From Hassallia byssoidea VB512170 (GTDB lineage Bacteria; Cyanobacteriota; Cyanobacteriia; Cyanobacteriales; Nostocaceae): DNA of 64,000 nucleotides. The notes below the pieces were generated by a model. That model was given only the letters and a program-made list of their open reading frames with translations, did not search any database and was not told where the DNA came from. The stretch's first letter is position 1. Each line of letters starts with the position of its first letter. Location of the stretch: assembly GCF_000817785.2 (NCBI RefSeq), contig NZ_JTCM02000015.1, forward strand, positions 29,681 to 93,680, in the 5' to 3' direction. This document shows, piece after piece, positions 34,901 to 44,200 of this stretch. A program made the translations under genes and the position numbers.

Positions 34901-36314
34901 CGGCTACACAGCAGTAGAAGTCATCGGACGCAATTGCCGTTTTCTCCAAGGTAGCGATACTCAACAACCAGAAATCAAGCAACTTCGTGCAGCTATACGG
35001 CAAGAAGAAGAATGCACGGTGATTATACGCAACTATCGTCAAGATGGTACTTTGTTTTGGAATAAATTAAACATTTCTCCGGTTTTTGATGTCGATGGTG
35101 TCTGCACCCACTATATCGGTATTCAAACCGATGTTAGCGAGCAGCAAGCTGCGCTACGCGAACGCAAGTTAGCAGAAACAATTCTACTGGTATTGCAACA
35201 AAGGCTGCAATATCTACTTGACTCTAGCCCTGGCGTGATTTATACCTGCAAAACTTCCGAAAATTACCGCACCACCTTCGTCAGCGAAAATATCGTCGCC
35301 ATGCTGGGGTATCAAGCACAAGAATTTCTCAAATCTTCTAGCTTCTGGGCTAGCCACATTCACCCAGAAGACGCACCGCAGGTATTTGCTCAGATGTCAA
35401 GGATATTTGAACAAGAACAGTACAACCACGAATATCGCTTTTTGCATCAAGATGGGGTTTATCGGTGGATATACGACCAAGCGAAACTAGTGCGCGATCG
35501 AGCTGGCAATCCACTGGAAATTGTCGGTTACTGGGCAGATATTAGCGATCGCAAGCAATTAGAAGAGGAACTCAGAAGTGCGTTAGAAAAAGAAAAAGAA
35601 CTTAACGAACTTAAATCTCGCTTTATCTCCATGACTTCCCATGAATTCCGCACCCCCTTGAGTACTATTCTTTCTTCTTGCGAGTTACTCGAACACTATC
35701 GGCACAAATGGACGCAAGAAAAACAACTCAATCATTTGCATCGCATTCAAAACGCAGTCAAGCGGATGACTGAAATGTTTAATGATGTTTTGTTTATTAG
35801 TAAGGAAGAAGCGGGAAAACTAGACTATAGAACACAAACCTTGGATTTGGTTCAATACTGCCGTCATTTGGTGGAAGAAGTGCAACAGAATCTCAGTTGT
35901 CAGCAATATGAAGCACAACCTGGTCCGGGTATTGCTTTTAGCAGTCAATATCAATTCATGCCATGTTGCATGGATGAAAACTTGCTGGAACACATTCTGA
36001 GTAACTTACTCTCAAATGCGATTAAGTATTCAAATATTGATTCCACCGTCAAGTTTACTTTGACTTTTGAGGATGAACGAGCAATATTTGTGATTCAAGA
36101 CCAAGGTATTGGTATTCCTCAAGAAGACCTGCCTCACCTGTATGAATCTTTCCACCGTGCCACTAATGTTGGCAATCGCAAAGGAACCGGTTTAGGATTG
36201 GCGATTGTGAAAAAGTGTGTAGATATACACCAAGGTGAAATTTTTGTCAAGAGTGAACTAGGCGCTGGGACAACTTTTACTGTGATTCTACCTTTAAATA
36301 AAGCGGACGACTGA
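31989..36314 (+). CDS. CBS-multi-PAS-LOV sensor histidine kinase
   Basis: This is a 1441-residue cytoplasmic sensor kinase without membrane helices. Two CBS domains (about residues 15-130) are followed by eight PAS/PAC units (about 150-1185). Unit seven has the LOV signature GRNCRFLQG with the photoactive Cys at 983 and the later NYRQDGTLFWN, so it should bind FMN and respond to blue light. A HisKA domain has SHEFRTPLSTI with the phosphorylated His at about 1218. The HATPase domain holds the N box (LLSNAIKYSN) and GTGLGLAIVKK. CBS pairs bind adenine nucleotides, so energy state may be a second input. A response regulator follows after 38 bases. There is no Shine-Dalgarno sequence, only CCCCTTT repeats before the start. 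Confidence 0.93.
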   Translation: MQALAEFLHLPSIESVIDFSFLTVAPATSVMDAIALLSQEQASAVLVIEDSHTLGWFTPQDVLRLISHEVDLKTTQISQVMNSSVITLKKSDFHDIATALSLLRQHQLSLIPILDEQNELLGLFTFQSICQALETKVKKRDSLESASLVETNEDVFRQLVENICEVFFVRDPKENKILYVSPAYEKIWGRKCDRLYENPLDFTEAIHPEDRDRIIKSIAAQTSGKPYEQEYRILRPDGEVRWIWSRTFPLKNELGEVYRMTGIAQDITLAKQAAELLRESEKRFHTMADSAPVLIWMADTDGLCTFCNQALLEFTGRTQEQELGNGWTDNIHPQEKERCIDTYLSAFNARECFQMEYRLRRADGEYRWLLDKAIPRFTPDNNFAGYIGCCIDITELKQTNEELETHIAERTKIVKQMNRQLVLEMADRQHFEDELRRSQQMLQLVLNNIPQRVFWKDRNSVYLGCNQNFANSVGFDNSEDIVGKTDCDLLCNQQEASFYRKCDAKVMQTNTPEYKIVAPHTRRDGKQTWLETNKVPLHNTEGNVVGILGTFEDITVKRQAELALRETQEQLQAILDHSPAVIYILDTENRFLLINRQYEKLFNITNKEIVGKSVYDTWSKDVADGFAVNNRQVLLNNIPVEAEEVVPQEDGLHTYLSVKFPLLDANGVAYGVCGISTDITERKRTESELRQSEERFRTLVEGVRDYAIFMLSPQGQIASWNFGAQSITGYQEAEIIGQHFSCFQGLEDTSSINEELEIAAATGRFECEGDRIRKDGSHFWANIVITALRDETGLRGFCQFIHDITERKQAEETLLRLRKAIESSSDAIAITDIDGQGVYLNPAFIELFAYTVEELNAASGPSAIFTKKSEFERIFETVQRGESWRGEVSLQTRIGRIVQIDLRADAIKDAAGKIIGTVGIHTDITERKRVEQTLKLRDRAIATCNNGIIICDVKLPDSPLIYVNAAFERTTGYTAVEVIGRNCRFLQGSDTQQPEIKQLRAAIRQEEECTVIIRNYRQDGTLFWNKLNISPVFDVDGVCTHYIGIQTDVSEQQAALRERKLAETILLVLQQRLQYLLDSSPGVIYTCKTSENYRTTFVSENIVAMLGYQAQEFLKSSSFWASHIHPEDAPQVFAQMSRIFEQEQYNHEYRFLHQDGVYRWIYDQAKLVRDRAGNPLEIVGYWADISDRKQLEEELRSALEKEKELNELKSRFISMTSHEFRTPLSTILSSCELLEHYRHKWTQEKQLNHLHRIQNAVKRMTEMFNDVLFISKEEAGKLDYRTQTLDLVQYCRHLVEEVQQNLSCQQYEAQPGPGIAFSSQYQFMPCCMDENLLEHILSNLLSNAIKYSNIDSTVKFTLTFEDERAIFVIQDQGIGIPQEDLPHLYESFHRATNVGNRKGTGLGLAIVKKCVDIHQGEIFVKSELGAGTTFTVILPLNKADD

Positions 36315-36352
36315 TGAGTCCCTAATAAATTAGATACAACTGGAGATAAATC

Positions 36353-37564
36353 ATGACTAAGATTTTAGTAATTGAAGATGAAAAAGCTGTTCGCGAAAAC
36401 CTTTTGGAATTGCTAGAAGCTGAAGATTTTCAGACTGTTGCCGCTGCCAATGGACGAATTGGATTAGAGTTAGTAACCAGTGAAAATCCGGATTTAATTT
36501 TGTGCGACATGATGATGCCGGAAATAGACGGTTATGGGGTGTTAGCTTTCATTAGACAAGACCCGGTAACGGCAACAATTCCCTTTATTTTCCTCACAGC
36601 AAAGTCTAGCAGGTCTGACTTTCGTCATGGCATGAATTTGGGTGCTGATGACTATTTAACGAAACCATTTACTCGCGCTGAATTATTAAGTGCGATCGCG
36701 GGTCGTTTAAATAAGCAAGCTACTTGGAAAAAATATTTACCTCTGCAAACAGAAGTTCAAGAATTTCAAAGCGAAATTAACATAATTGAAGATATTTTAC
36801 GCCATGCTTTAAATGACGGAGAACTTCAACAATTTTATGTTCAGTATCAACCAATAGTTGATATTAATTCGGGAAAAATTATTGGTGCTGAAAGTTTGTT
36901 ACGTTGGCACAGCCCCCAATTGGGATTAGTATCACCCTCAGAATTGATTCCTTTAGCAGAATCTACTGGTTTAATTATTCCTATTGGCGAATGGGTATTG
37001 CAAACAGTCTGTAAACAAATTAAAATTTGGCGCGATGCTGGCTTTACTTCGTTACCTGTGGCTGTGAATTTATCATCACGTCAATTTACTCAAATAGATT
37101 TTAACCAAAAAGTTCTGGGATTTTTAAATGCAAACAATTTGCCACCAAGTTGCTTAGAACTAGAACTAACCGAAAGCATGATAATGCAAGATGTGAATAG
37201 TGCGATCGCTACTATGAATGAATTGCAATCTTTCGGAGTCAAAATTGCTATTGACGATTTCGGTACAGGTTATTCTTCTTTAATGTATCTGAAAAAATTA
37301 CCGATTCATACCTTGAAAATCGACCGTTACTTTATCCAAAATATTGGTTATGACCACCAAAAGTCAGCAATTACAAAAGCATTAATTCAAATGGGACACA
37401 ATTTAAATCTAAACGTAGTTGCTGAAGGTGTGGAAACCGAAGCCGAACTAGCTTATCTTAGGCAACACAACTGTGATGCTATGCAAGGTTTTCTCTTCAG
37501 TCGTCCTTTAGGCGTACCCGAATTTGAAAAATTGTTGTTTGCCGACAAACATCGATTTAAATAA
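36353..37564 (+). CDS. REC-EAL response regulator (c-di-GMP phosphodiesterase)
   Basis: This is a 403-residue protein. The receiver domain (residues 1-120) has the acidic pair ED (8-9), the phosphoacceptor Asp52 in LCDMMMPEIDG and Lys in YLTKPF. The EAL domain (about 155-395) keeps the catalytic set: GAESLLRW (Glu180), NLSSRQF, LELTESM, IDDFGTGYSS, LKIDRYF and AEGVETEAE. It should therefore hydrolyse c-di-GMP when phosphorylated, or when relieved by phosphorylation. It lies 38 bases after the LOV kinase gene with GGAGA before its ATG, so the pair forms a two-component system linking light and nucleotide state to c-di-GMP level. There is no GGDEF domain. Confidence 0.93.
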   Translation: MTKILVIEDEKAVRENLLELLEAEDFQTVAAANGRIGLELVTSENPDLILCDMMMPEIDGYGVLAFIRQDPVTATIPFIFLTAKSSRSDFRHGMNLGADDYLTKPFTRAELLSAIAGRLNKQATWKKYLPLQTEVQEFQSEINIIEDILRHALNDGELQQFYVQYQPIVDINSGKIIGAESLLRWHSPQLGLVSPSELIPLAESTGLIIPIGEWVLQTVCKQIKIWRDAGFTSLPVAVNLSSRQFTQIDFNQKVLGFLNANNLPPSCLELELTESMIMQDVNSAIATMNELQSFGVKIAIDDFGTGYSSLMYLKKLPIHTLKIDRYFIQNIGYDHQKSAITKALIQMGHNLNLNVVAEGVETEAELAYLRQHNCDAMQGFLFSRPLGVPEFEKLLFADKHRFK

Positions 37565-37599
37565 CAATGAATTTTGCTTTGGTAATAGGGCATGGGGCA

Positions 37600-37746
37600 T
37601 CGGGCATTGAGAATTGGTAATTGGTAATTGGTAATTGGACAAAACCATTCCCCATTACCCATTACCCATTCCCCATTACCCATTACCCATTCCCCATTAC
37701 CCATTACCCATTCCCCATTACCCATTCCCAATTCCCAATTCCCAAT
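37600..37746. repeat. CCCATTA heptamer repeats
   Basis: AATTGGT units (about 37614-37637) and then CCCATTA/CCCATTC units (about 37645-37745) fill the gap between the EAL regulator and the sugar dehydrogenase gene. A minus-strand open frame of MGNGEWV repeats across it is an artefact. Confidence 0.9.
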
Positions 37747-37828
37747 AAATCCGCTTTTAGGTAGGCGACAGTTTTCAAGTCATAAATCTACACTTAAATA
37801 GGTATGCATAATGATTTAAATTGCCGTT

Positions 37829-39169
37829 ATGAAAGCCTCTGCGCGTTGGGTACTGCTAGCTTTACTACTGTCCGCAGCAGCTTGCGATCGAACTCGCGCT
37901 GATGAAGATACTCGCACAAAGCCAGTTTCTGCACCTTCACCTCAATTAGCGCAGAGTTCTTCGCAGTCGCCAAATATTGTCCGCACTAAACCACTTTCAC
38001 CTACACCCATCCGCATCAACGTCAAAAATTTACCGCAAGCCTTCGCGACTAAAAGCGCTTCCAAGTCGCCTAATGTTGTGTCAATTCCGCAAAACCCGGT
38101 GTTGCGCGTACCCGCTGGCTTTAAAGTTAACGTTTTTGCGGAAAATTTAGATGCACCGCGCTGGTTGGCTTTAACTCCCAACGGTGATGTGCTGGTGACA
38201 GAAACTCGCCAAAACCGCATTCGCTTGTTACGTGACACCAACGGTGATGGTGTGGCTGATCAGCAAAAAACGTTTGCTAGTGCAGCAAATAAACTCAATC
38301 GACCTTTCGGTATGGCTTTTGCAGGTAATTCCTTTTTTCTGGGTAATACTGATGCTGTTTTACGGTTTCCCTACACTCAAGGACAGCAAATCTCTGGTGC
38401 GGGTACGAAAATCGCCGATCTTCCGGCTCAAGGTTACAACAATCACTGGACGCGCAATGTGGTAGTTTCACCTGATGGCAATAAATTATACGTTTCCGTT
38501 GGCTCAGGAACTAATGTAGATGAAGAACCGCTACCACGCGCTTCGGTGCAGGTGATGAATTTAGATGGTTCTGGGCAACAGACTTTTGCTTCAGGGTTGC
38601 GTAATCCAGTCGGTCTGGACTTTCACCCGGTAACAAAACAACTTTACACGACTGTCAACGAGCGAGATGGTATCGGCGATGATTTAGTGCCAGACTATTT
38701 GACACGCATCCAGCAAGGGGAATTTTACGGATGGCCCTATGCATACTTTTTACCAAGCAATCTTGACCCGCGTCAAACAAACAGTGGCAAAAGTAAACGT
38801 CCAGATTTGGTAGCGCGTACCCGCACGCCGGATGTGTTGTTTCAAGCACATTCCGCAGCATTGGGTTTGCAGTTTTATGACGGTAAGACGTTTCCAGAAA
38901 AATACCGCAACGGTGCTTTTGTGGCTTTTCGTGGATCTTGGAATCGCGATCGCGGTACTGGTTACAAAGTTGTTTTTGTCCCCTTTAATAATCAAGGGCG
39001 ATCGCTTGGCTATTATGAAGACTTTCTCACCGGATTTCTCCTAAACCCAAGTGAACCTACTACTTGGGGGCGTCCTGTTGGCTTACTCGTCCTACCCGAT
39101 GGTAGTTTACTGCTGACCGAAGAAGCGAATAATCGCATTTATCGAATTCAATATACGGGGAATCGGTAA
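37829..39169 (+). CDS. PQQ-dependent sugar dehydrogenase-like protein
   Basis: This 446-residue exported protein of the soluble glucose/sorbosone dehydrogenase family is a six-bladed beta-propeller that oxidises sugars in the periplasm with PQQ. The N-terminus has a lipoprotein-like signal, LLALLLSAAACDRTRAD, whose Cys about residue 20 could be lipidated. A proline/serine-rich linker follows. Propeller motifs are LDAPRWLALTPNGDVLVTET, DTNGDGVADQQ, YNNHWTRNVVVSPDG (active-site His), FASGLRNPVGLDF and PDGSLLLTEEANNRIYRI. The cofactor is inferred from family. No PQQ synthesis genes occur in the window, and cyanobacteria may acquire PQQ from outside. Confidence 0.87.
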   Translation: MKASARWVLLALLLSAAACDRTRADEDTRTKPVSAPSPQLAQSSSQSPNIVRTKPLSPTPIRINVKNLPQAFATKSASKSPNVVSIPQNPVLRVPAGFKVNVFAENLDAPRWLALTPNGDVLVTETRQNRIRLLRDTNGDGVADQQKTFASAANKLNRPFGMAFAGNSFFLGNTDAVLRFPYTQGQQISGAGTKIADLPAQGYNNHWTRNVVVSPDGNKLYVSVGSGTNVDEEPLPRASVQVMNLDGSGQQTFASGLRNPVGLDFHPVTKQLYTTVNERDGIGDDLVPDYLTRIQQGEFYGWPYAYFLPSNLDPRQTNSGKSKRPDLVARTRTPDVLFQAHSAALGLQFYDGKTFPEKYRNGAFVAFRGSWNRDRGTGYKVVFVPFNNQGRSLGYYEDFLTGFLLNPSEPTTWGRPVGLLVLPDGSLLLTEEANNRIYRIQYTGNR

Positions 39170-39372
39170 TGGGTAATGGGGAATGGTGAGTCCAGCGAGA
39201 AAGGGAGGGTTTCCAAGAGTGCGGGCTCTGGCTCTAGAGTTGGGGTAATGGGTAATGGGGAAAATTCCAACTCCTCACTCCTAACTCCCCACTCCTAACT
39301 CCCCACTCCCTACTCCCCACTCCCTACTCCCTACTCCCCACTCCCCACTCCCCACTCCCTACTCCCTAAAAG
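39165..39372. repeat. GGGTAAT and ACTCCCC heptamer repeats
   Basis: GGGTAATG units lie at about 39167-39190 and 39243-39260, and about fourteen ACTCCCC/ACTCCCT/ACTCCTA units at about 39275-39366. They fill the gap before the cupin gene. Confidence 0.88.
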
Positions 39373-39426
39373 GAAATTGGGGAATAATAAAAAATACTGA
39401 TACTTATCTTGTTGAGAGGTTTAATT

Positions 39427-39825
39427 ATGACTCAAAATGAAAATACTTCCCAGTCAAATCTTGATGAATCTTCACACTCAGGTACACGTTACTGGGGTCA
39501 TGTCGAGGTTATAGAAGAAGGAGAAACCTACAGAATTAGTCGGGTTGAAATCAAGCCCAGGCACAGCATTAAACCACAAATTCATTATCACCGTAATGAA
39601 CATTGGGTTGTTGTCTCCGGTGTAGCAAAGGTTACTTGTGGACATCAGGAAATATTACTGAATCGCAATGAGTCCACTTATGTGCCTTCCGCAACATTGC
39701 ATCAGGTAGAAAATCCCGGACATATTCCCCTAATTATTCTGGAAATTCAAAATGGTGAGTATTTGGGTGAAGATGATACGGAACGTCCTTACGAGCTAAA
39801 TTTAGTTAAGTCCACAACTGAATAG
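39427..39825 (+). CDS. Cupin protein of the mannose-6-phosphate isomerase type II class
   Basis: This is a 132-residue single-domain cupin. The two cupin motifs are visible: PQIHYHRNEHWVVVSG (metal-binding His residues and Glu) and YVPSATLHQVENPG (second His). It corresponds to the C-terminal cupin part of bifunctional mannose-1-phosphate guanylyltransferase/isomerases, here as a stand-alone protein. A role in sugar phosphate isomerisation or sugar binding is possible. The ATG at 39427 has GAGAGG eight bases upstream; a TTG 18 bases earlier is rejected. Confidence 0.85.
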   Translation: MTQNENTSQSNLDESSHSGTRYWGHVEVIEEGETYRISRVEIKPRHSIKPQIHYHRNEHWVVVSGVAKVTCGHQEILLNRNESTYVPSATLHQVENPGHIPLIILEIQNGEYLGEDDTERPYELNLVKSTTE

Positions 39826-39925
39826 GGCATTGGGCAATGGGCAATGGGCATTGGGAATGAGAGAGATTCTTTCCATGCCCCATGCCCGATGCCCGATGCC
39901 CCATGCCCCATGCCCATTGCCCAAA
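39826..39925. repeat. GGGCAAT/CCCATGC heptamer repeats
   Basis: Short GGGCATTGGGCAATGGGCAA units right after the cupin stop are followed by CCCCATGCCCGATGCC units up to the 3' end of the convergent HEAT gene. Confidence 0.8.
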
Positions 39926-40684
39926 TCAAAACCATCCTTCTTGTTCGAGGGTTTCAATTAACTGCAAGCCACGCGGATCGCCGACGCCTAAAAGCGAGGC
40001 TTTGGAGTCTTCTCGCACTCCTAAATCTGTATCTTCGGCAAAAGCTTGAATTAAAGCATCGATCGCTGTGGCATAAACGACGTTAGAAGGTAGTTCGCGG
40101 CACAACTGCCCGATCGCCCAAGCGCTGTTACTCCGCACTGCGGGTATGGGATCTTGTACTAAAGCCTCAATTAATGGTGCTATCGCCCCGACAACTGCCT
40201 CATAACTGACGGATGCCATCTGCGCTAAGGCACTAGCTGCCCATAATCGCACTGCGGAAATATCGGTTCTCAAGGCATCTGCTAAAGGCGCTAAAGAACG
40301 GCGATCGCGGCAGTTTCCTAAAGCCCAAACTACTCCTTTACGCACATAGCCATTCCAATCGCGGTTTAGTTGAGCAATTAAAGGTTCAACAGCATCTCGA
40401 TTGGGATTGCGTCCAATACCATAAGCGGCACTCACCCGCACTAATGGGCAGGTATCAGTTAACAAGCGAATCAGATGCGGGGTAGCCCTGGCATCTTCAA
40501 TGTCACAAAAAGCTCTTGCCGCTAGCATCCGTTGCTGCGGTTGGGGGTTTTCCAGGAGGGCTAGCATCAAATCTGGATCGGGCTTCGCCACAACTGATTC
40601 GGCAGTTATCGGCTCTATCCGATCTAAAGGGCTTTCTAGCTCCACCTCGGCATCTAGTAGGCTTAAGTCGTCTTCGTCATACAT
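39926..40684 (-). CDS. HEAT-repeat protein (PBS-lyase-like repeats)
   Basis: This 252-residue, all-helical protein is built of about six HEAT repeats of the PBS-lyase type from about residue 40, for example RMLAARAFCDIEDARATPHL, VRVSAAYGIGRNPNRDAVEP and VRKGVVWALGNCRDRRSLAP. The acidic N-terminus MYDEDDLSLLDAEVELE is probably disordered. In cyanobacteria such proteins include phycobilin lyase subunits and the bleaching protein NblB. Nothing here proves a bilin role, and it may be a general protein-binding scaffold. It stands alone, convergent with the cupin gene. Confidence 0.82.
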   Translation of the reverse strand: MYDEDDLSLLDAEVELESPLDRIEPITAESVVAKPDPDLMLALLENPQPQQRMLAARAFCDIEDARATPHLIRLLTDTCPLVRVSAAYGIGRNPNRDAVEPLIAQLNRDWNGYVRKGVVWALGNCRDRRSLAPLADALRTDISAVRLWAASALAQMASVSYEAVVGAIAPLIEALVQDPIPAVRSNSAWAIGQLCRELPSNVVYATAIDALIQAFAEDTDLGVREDSKASLLGVGDPRGLQLIETLEQEGWF

Positions 40685-40792
40685 ATTTCATTTCATTTGC
40701 AGCCGCGATCAAGATCAACAAATAACCCCCAATGCTAATAAGTCAAAGCCTGATATGTATCGGTTAAATTATACATTTTTCTATAACCTGCG

Positions 40793-41212
40793 TTAAATTT
40801 TCTTATAATCTAGAGATTTTACCATCCATAGAGACTGGGTTTGATAACCTAATTGATTGTAAAGATTTAATGCGGGTTGATTTGACTTAAAGACTTGCAA
40901 ACCAATTTGGCGATCGCCTCTAGTGAGCGCCCAATTTTCTACATATTGCATCAAAGCTTTACCAATACCGCGTCGCCGATGTTCGCTCACCACATACAGC
41001 AAAAAGATATGAGCATGGCGATCGCCTCTAACTTGATCTATTGAATTTCCCACCCAGAGACAAGCGACGGGGGATGAGGAGGGGGCGAGTCCTTCCCTAG
41101 ACAAATGGGGACAGGCTTCATCAAAAATAGTCGTGGGTAATTGCGGATCTACAAAACAAGCCTGTCCCCATTTGTCGTGGGTTTTTGCAAGGGTAGCTAA
41201 GAGATTGGGCAC
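40793..41212 (-). pseudogene. GNAT acetyltransferase, N-terminus replaced by repeat element
   Basis: The C-terminal part (from VACLWVGNSID) is a clear GNAT N-acetyltransferase with the acetyl-CoA loop VSEHRRRGIGKALMQYVENW and the end LNLYNQLGYQTQSLWMVKSL. The open frame continues to 41212, but its first 50 or so codons derive from the 95-bp repeat (41099-41193) and from the neighbouring NACHT-gene end. The expected first strands of the acetyltransferase are missing. The gene is probably inactive, or makes a shortened protein. The start at 41212 overlaps the NACHT gene on the same strand. Confidence 0.7.
41099..41193 (-). mobile_element. 95-bp repeat with 19-bp inverted ends, copy 1
   Basis: This 95-base unit is identical, in opposite orientation, to the last 95 bases of the window (63906-64000). 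On the minus strand it starts CCCTTGCAAAAACCCAC and contains the exact inverted arms GACAAATGGGGACAGGCTT and AAGCCTGTCCCCATTTGTC. It lies where the NACHT gene loses its C-terminus and where the acetyltransferase loses its N-terminus, which marks an insertion or rearrangement junction. It encodes no protein of its own. A non-autonomous transposon end is the simplest reading. Confidence 0.75.
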
Positions 41213-44200
41213 AGTGCCAGATAATTGAGTAACTTGAGGGATAGGACTTTGAATAATTCTTCAACTTAGTGACAACGAGAGGTATTTGATCCGTTATTAA
41301 AATATTTTTCAAACTTGAGGCTGCTCTCTCTGGTGTATAATTTCCATCCCGTTGTGTGTTACAGGTTAGCTTGACTAAGGCAGCGATGGCATCTTTGTCG
41401 CCAGCACCGATTTTCCCTAAAGAATTTGCTGCATACTCTGCTTGCCAACGGGCGGCTTTATCCGGTGGGTTGCTGATGAACTGCACTAAGGCAGCGATGG
41501 CATCTTTGTCGCCAGCACCGATTTCTCCTAAAGAATTTACTGCTCTCCTACGGGTGTCTCCAGATGATTTGTCCATTAGGTGGACTAAGGCAGTAATGGC
41601 ATCTTTGTTGCCAGGGTCGATTTTCGCTAAAGATTCTACTGCTTGCTTACGGGTGTCTTCATTTTGTGCGTTGCCGATTAGATGGACTAAGGCAGCAATG
41701 GCATCTTTGTTGTCAGCGCCGTTGTCAGCGCCGATTCTCCCTAAAGATTCTACTGCTGTTCTACGGGTGTCTTCATTTTGTGCGTTGCCGATTAGATGGA
41801 CTAAGGCAGCGATGGCATCTTTGTTGTCAGCACTGATTTTATATAAATTTTCTGCTGCTTTCTTACGGATGTCTTCATTCTGTGCATTGCGGATTAACTC
41901 GACTAAGGCAGCGATGGCATCCGGGTTGTTAGCACCGATTTTCCATAAAGAATATGCTGCTCGCCTACGAATGTTGGTTGTGTCCTGCGTGTTGAGGATT
42001 AGCTTGACTAAGGCAGGGATGCCATCTTTGTTGCCAGGGTCGATTTTCTCTAAAAATTCTGCTGCTTCCCTACGGGTGTCTTCATCCTGTGCGTTGTGGG
42101 TTAGGTAGACTAAAACATCGATGGCATCTTTTTTGCCAACGCCAATTTTCACTAAAGATTCTGCTGCTTTCTTACGGTTGCCTTCATACTGTGCTTTGCG
42201 GGTTAGCTTGACTAAGGCAGGGATGCCATCTTTGTTGCCAGGGTCGATTTTCTCTAAAGATTCTGCTGCTTCCCTACGGGTGTCTTCATTCTGTGCATTG
42301 CGGGTTAACTCGACTAAGGCAGCGATCGCATCTGAGTTTCTAGAGTCGATTTTTCCTAAAGATTCTGCTACTTGCCTACAGGTGTCTTCATCCTGTGGGT
42401 TGTGGGTTAGCTTGACTAAAGCCTGTGTTAAGGCAGCAATGGCATCTTTTTTGCGAGTGCAGATTTTCTCTAAAGAATTTACTGCTTGCTTATGGATTTC
42501 TCTATACTGTGGGTTGCCGATTAGCTCGACTAATGCGGCGATCGCATCCGAGTTGTCAACGCCGATTTTCTGTAAAGCGCCAAAGGCAGCATTGATCCCA
42601 TTGTGGTAGCTAGGCTCCCATATATATAATTTGCCGTTTTCCCTTGAAGACTCTACAGCTCGCCTACGGGTTTCTTGATCCTGGATTAGCTTGATTAAGG
42701 CAGCAATCTCATCCGAGTTGCCAACTCCGATTTCCCCTAAAGACTCTACTGCTCGCCAACAGGTGTCTCCAGATGATTTGCCGATTAGCTCGACTAAGGC
42801 AGCGATGGCATCTTTGTCGCCAGCGCCGATTTTCCCTAAAGATATTGCTGCTAGCCCACGGATTACGTCATGGTAGTCTCTGCCATTGTGGGTTAGGTAG
42901 ACTAAGGCATTGATGGCATCTTTGTTGCCAGCGCCGATTTCCCCTAAAAAATAGGGTGCTTTCTCACTTCTATATTCATACTGTGGGTTGAGGATTACAT
43001 CGACTAAGGTGGCGATTGCTTTTTTTCTATTTGTCTGGAGCAATGCTGTCTTAGCCTCTTCTCTAATTTCTTCGTAATTAGCTCTGTACCTCCACGTCTC
43101 TTCTTGAAAGTACCACTTGACGATTGTCTTGACTATTTCCTCTGCTTTTTTACAACTTTCAAATTCAGCAAGCCCTGCTGCGGCAAGAAAATAGGCTCGA
43201 TACAAATAAAAATCACCACACCCGGATTTGAAATTTATTAATTTTTGAATAAATTCATTCTTCAAGTTATCATCTACGTCACTACGCCCTAACCACAATA
43301 AAATCGGTTCTTTCCATTGTGGCTCAAAAATTCGGTAAAACTTGTCTTTTACAGGTCTATCTTTGTGTGATTCTGGTAGGAAAAAATCATAGCTTTCTAC
43401 TGCTGTCGCTGCGAAATATTCTTGAAATGTGGGATGGAAGAATGCGTATACCTTCTCTCCTAAATTTTTTTCTTCTTCTGAAGGATAGCCTATATCCAAC
43501 AGCCATCCTAAATTTAATGCCCACCAGAATGGTGTATTTTCTACGTTAGGGTTTCCAAGATATTTTTCGATAAAATTTTCTCGCAGTCTAAATCGAAAAT
43601 CACTATTATCAATCGCGTCTATCGCCAATTCTCCTAATTTTATATTCAGTTTTTCAAATGTTGTTTTATTTGGTTCTTCTTCCTTTTTTTCAACCAATAT
43701 TTTAAATTTCTCATTAGCATCATCTTTCCATTGATAATGCTTGTTTACAAGCAATTGATAGAAACCAGCTTTGGTTTCTGGTAATGTTTTTGAACCTTCC
43801 TTCCAAATGCGGCACAATAACGCTAAACGTAAAGGATTTTTTACTAAATTTCGCAGACGTTCCCGATTTTTTTCTTCTAGTTTATCTTGTAATTCTTTTG
43901 CTGTAGAGTTATCGTTTCCAAACCAATTACTAATAAACTGATGTACTTGCTCAGGGTAACTAAAGTCTAAAGTACGGTAAATATCAAATTTTTCATTCAG
44001 AGTATCCTTTTGTTGTTCCCACAGATTTAAACGACAACTCATTACAATGCTTACTGAATTAGCCCATCCTTTCGTTAGCTGTTCTTGAATTTTTTTCAAA
44101 GGATAACTAACCGCCATTTCATCTGCCCCATCTAATAGCAGCCAAATCTGACGAGTTTTCAGTAGTTCTTCAAATTTATCTTTCCATTTCTCTGGTGTTT

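Noticed and set aside
37453..37731. Minus-strand frame with MGNGEWV repeats
   Set aside because: It is the translation of the CCCATTA heptamer array over the end of the EAL gene.
41356..42609. Long plus-strand frames opposite the HEAT array
   Set aside because: The repeated DNA keeps the antisense frame open; the sense frame has the NACHT-HEAT protein and good codon pattern.
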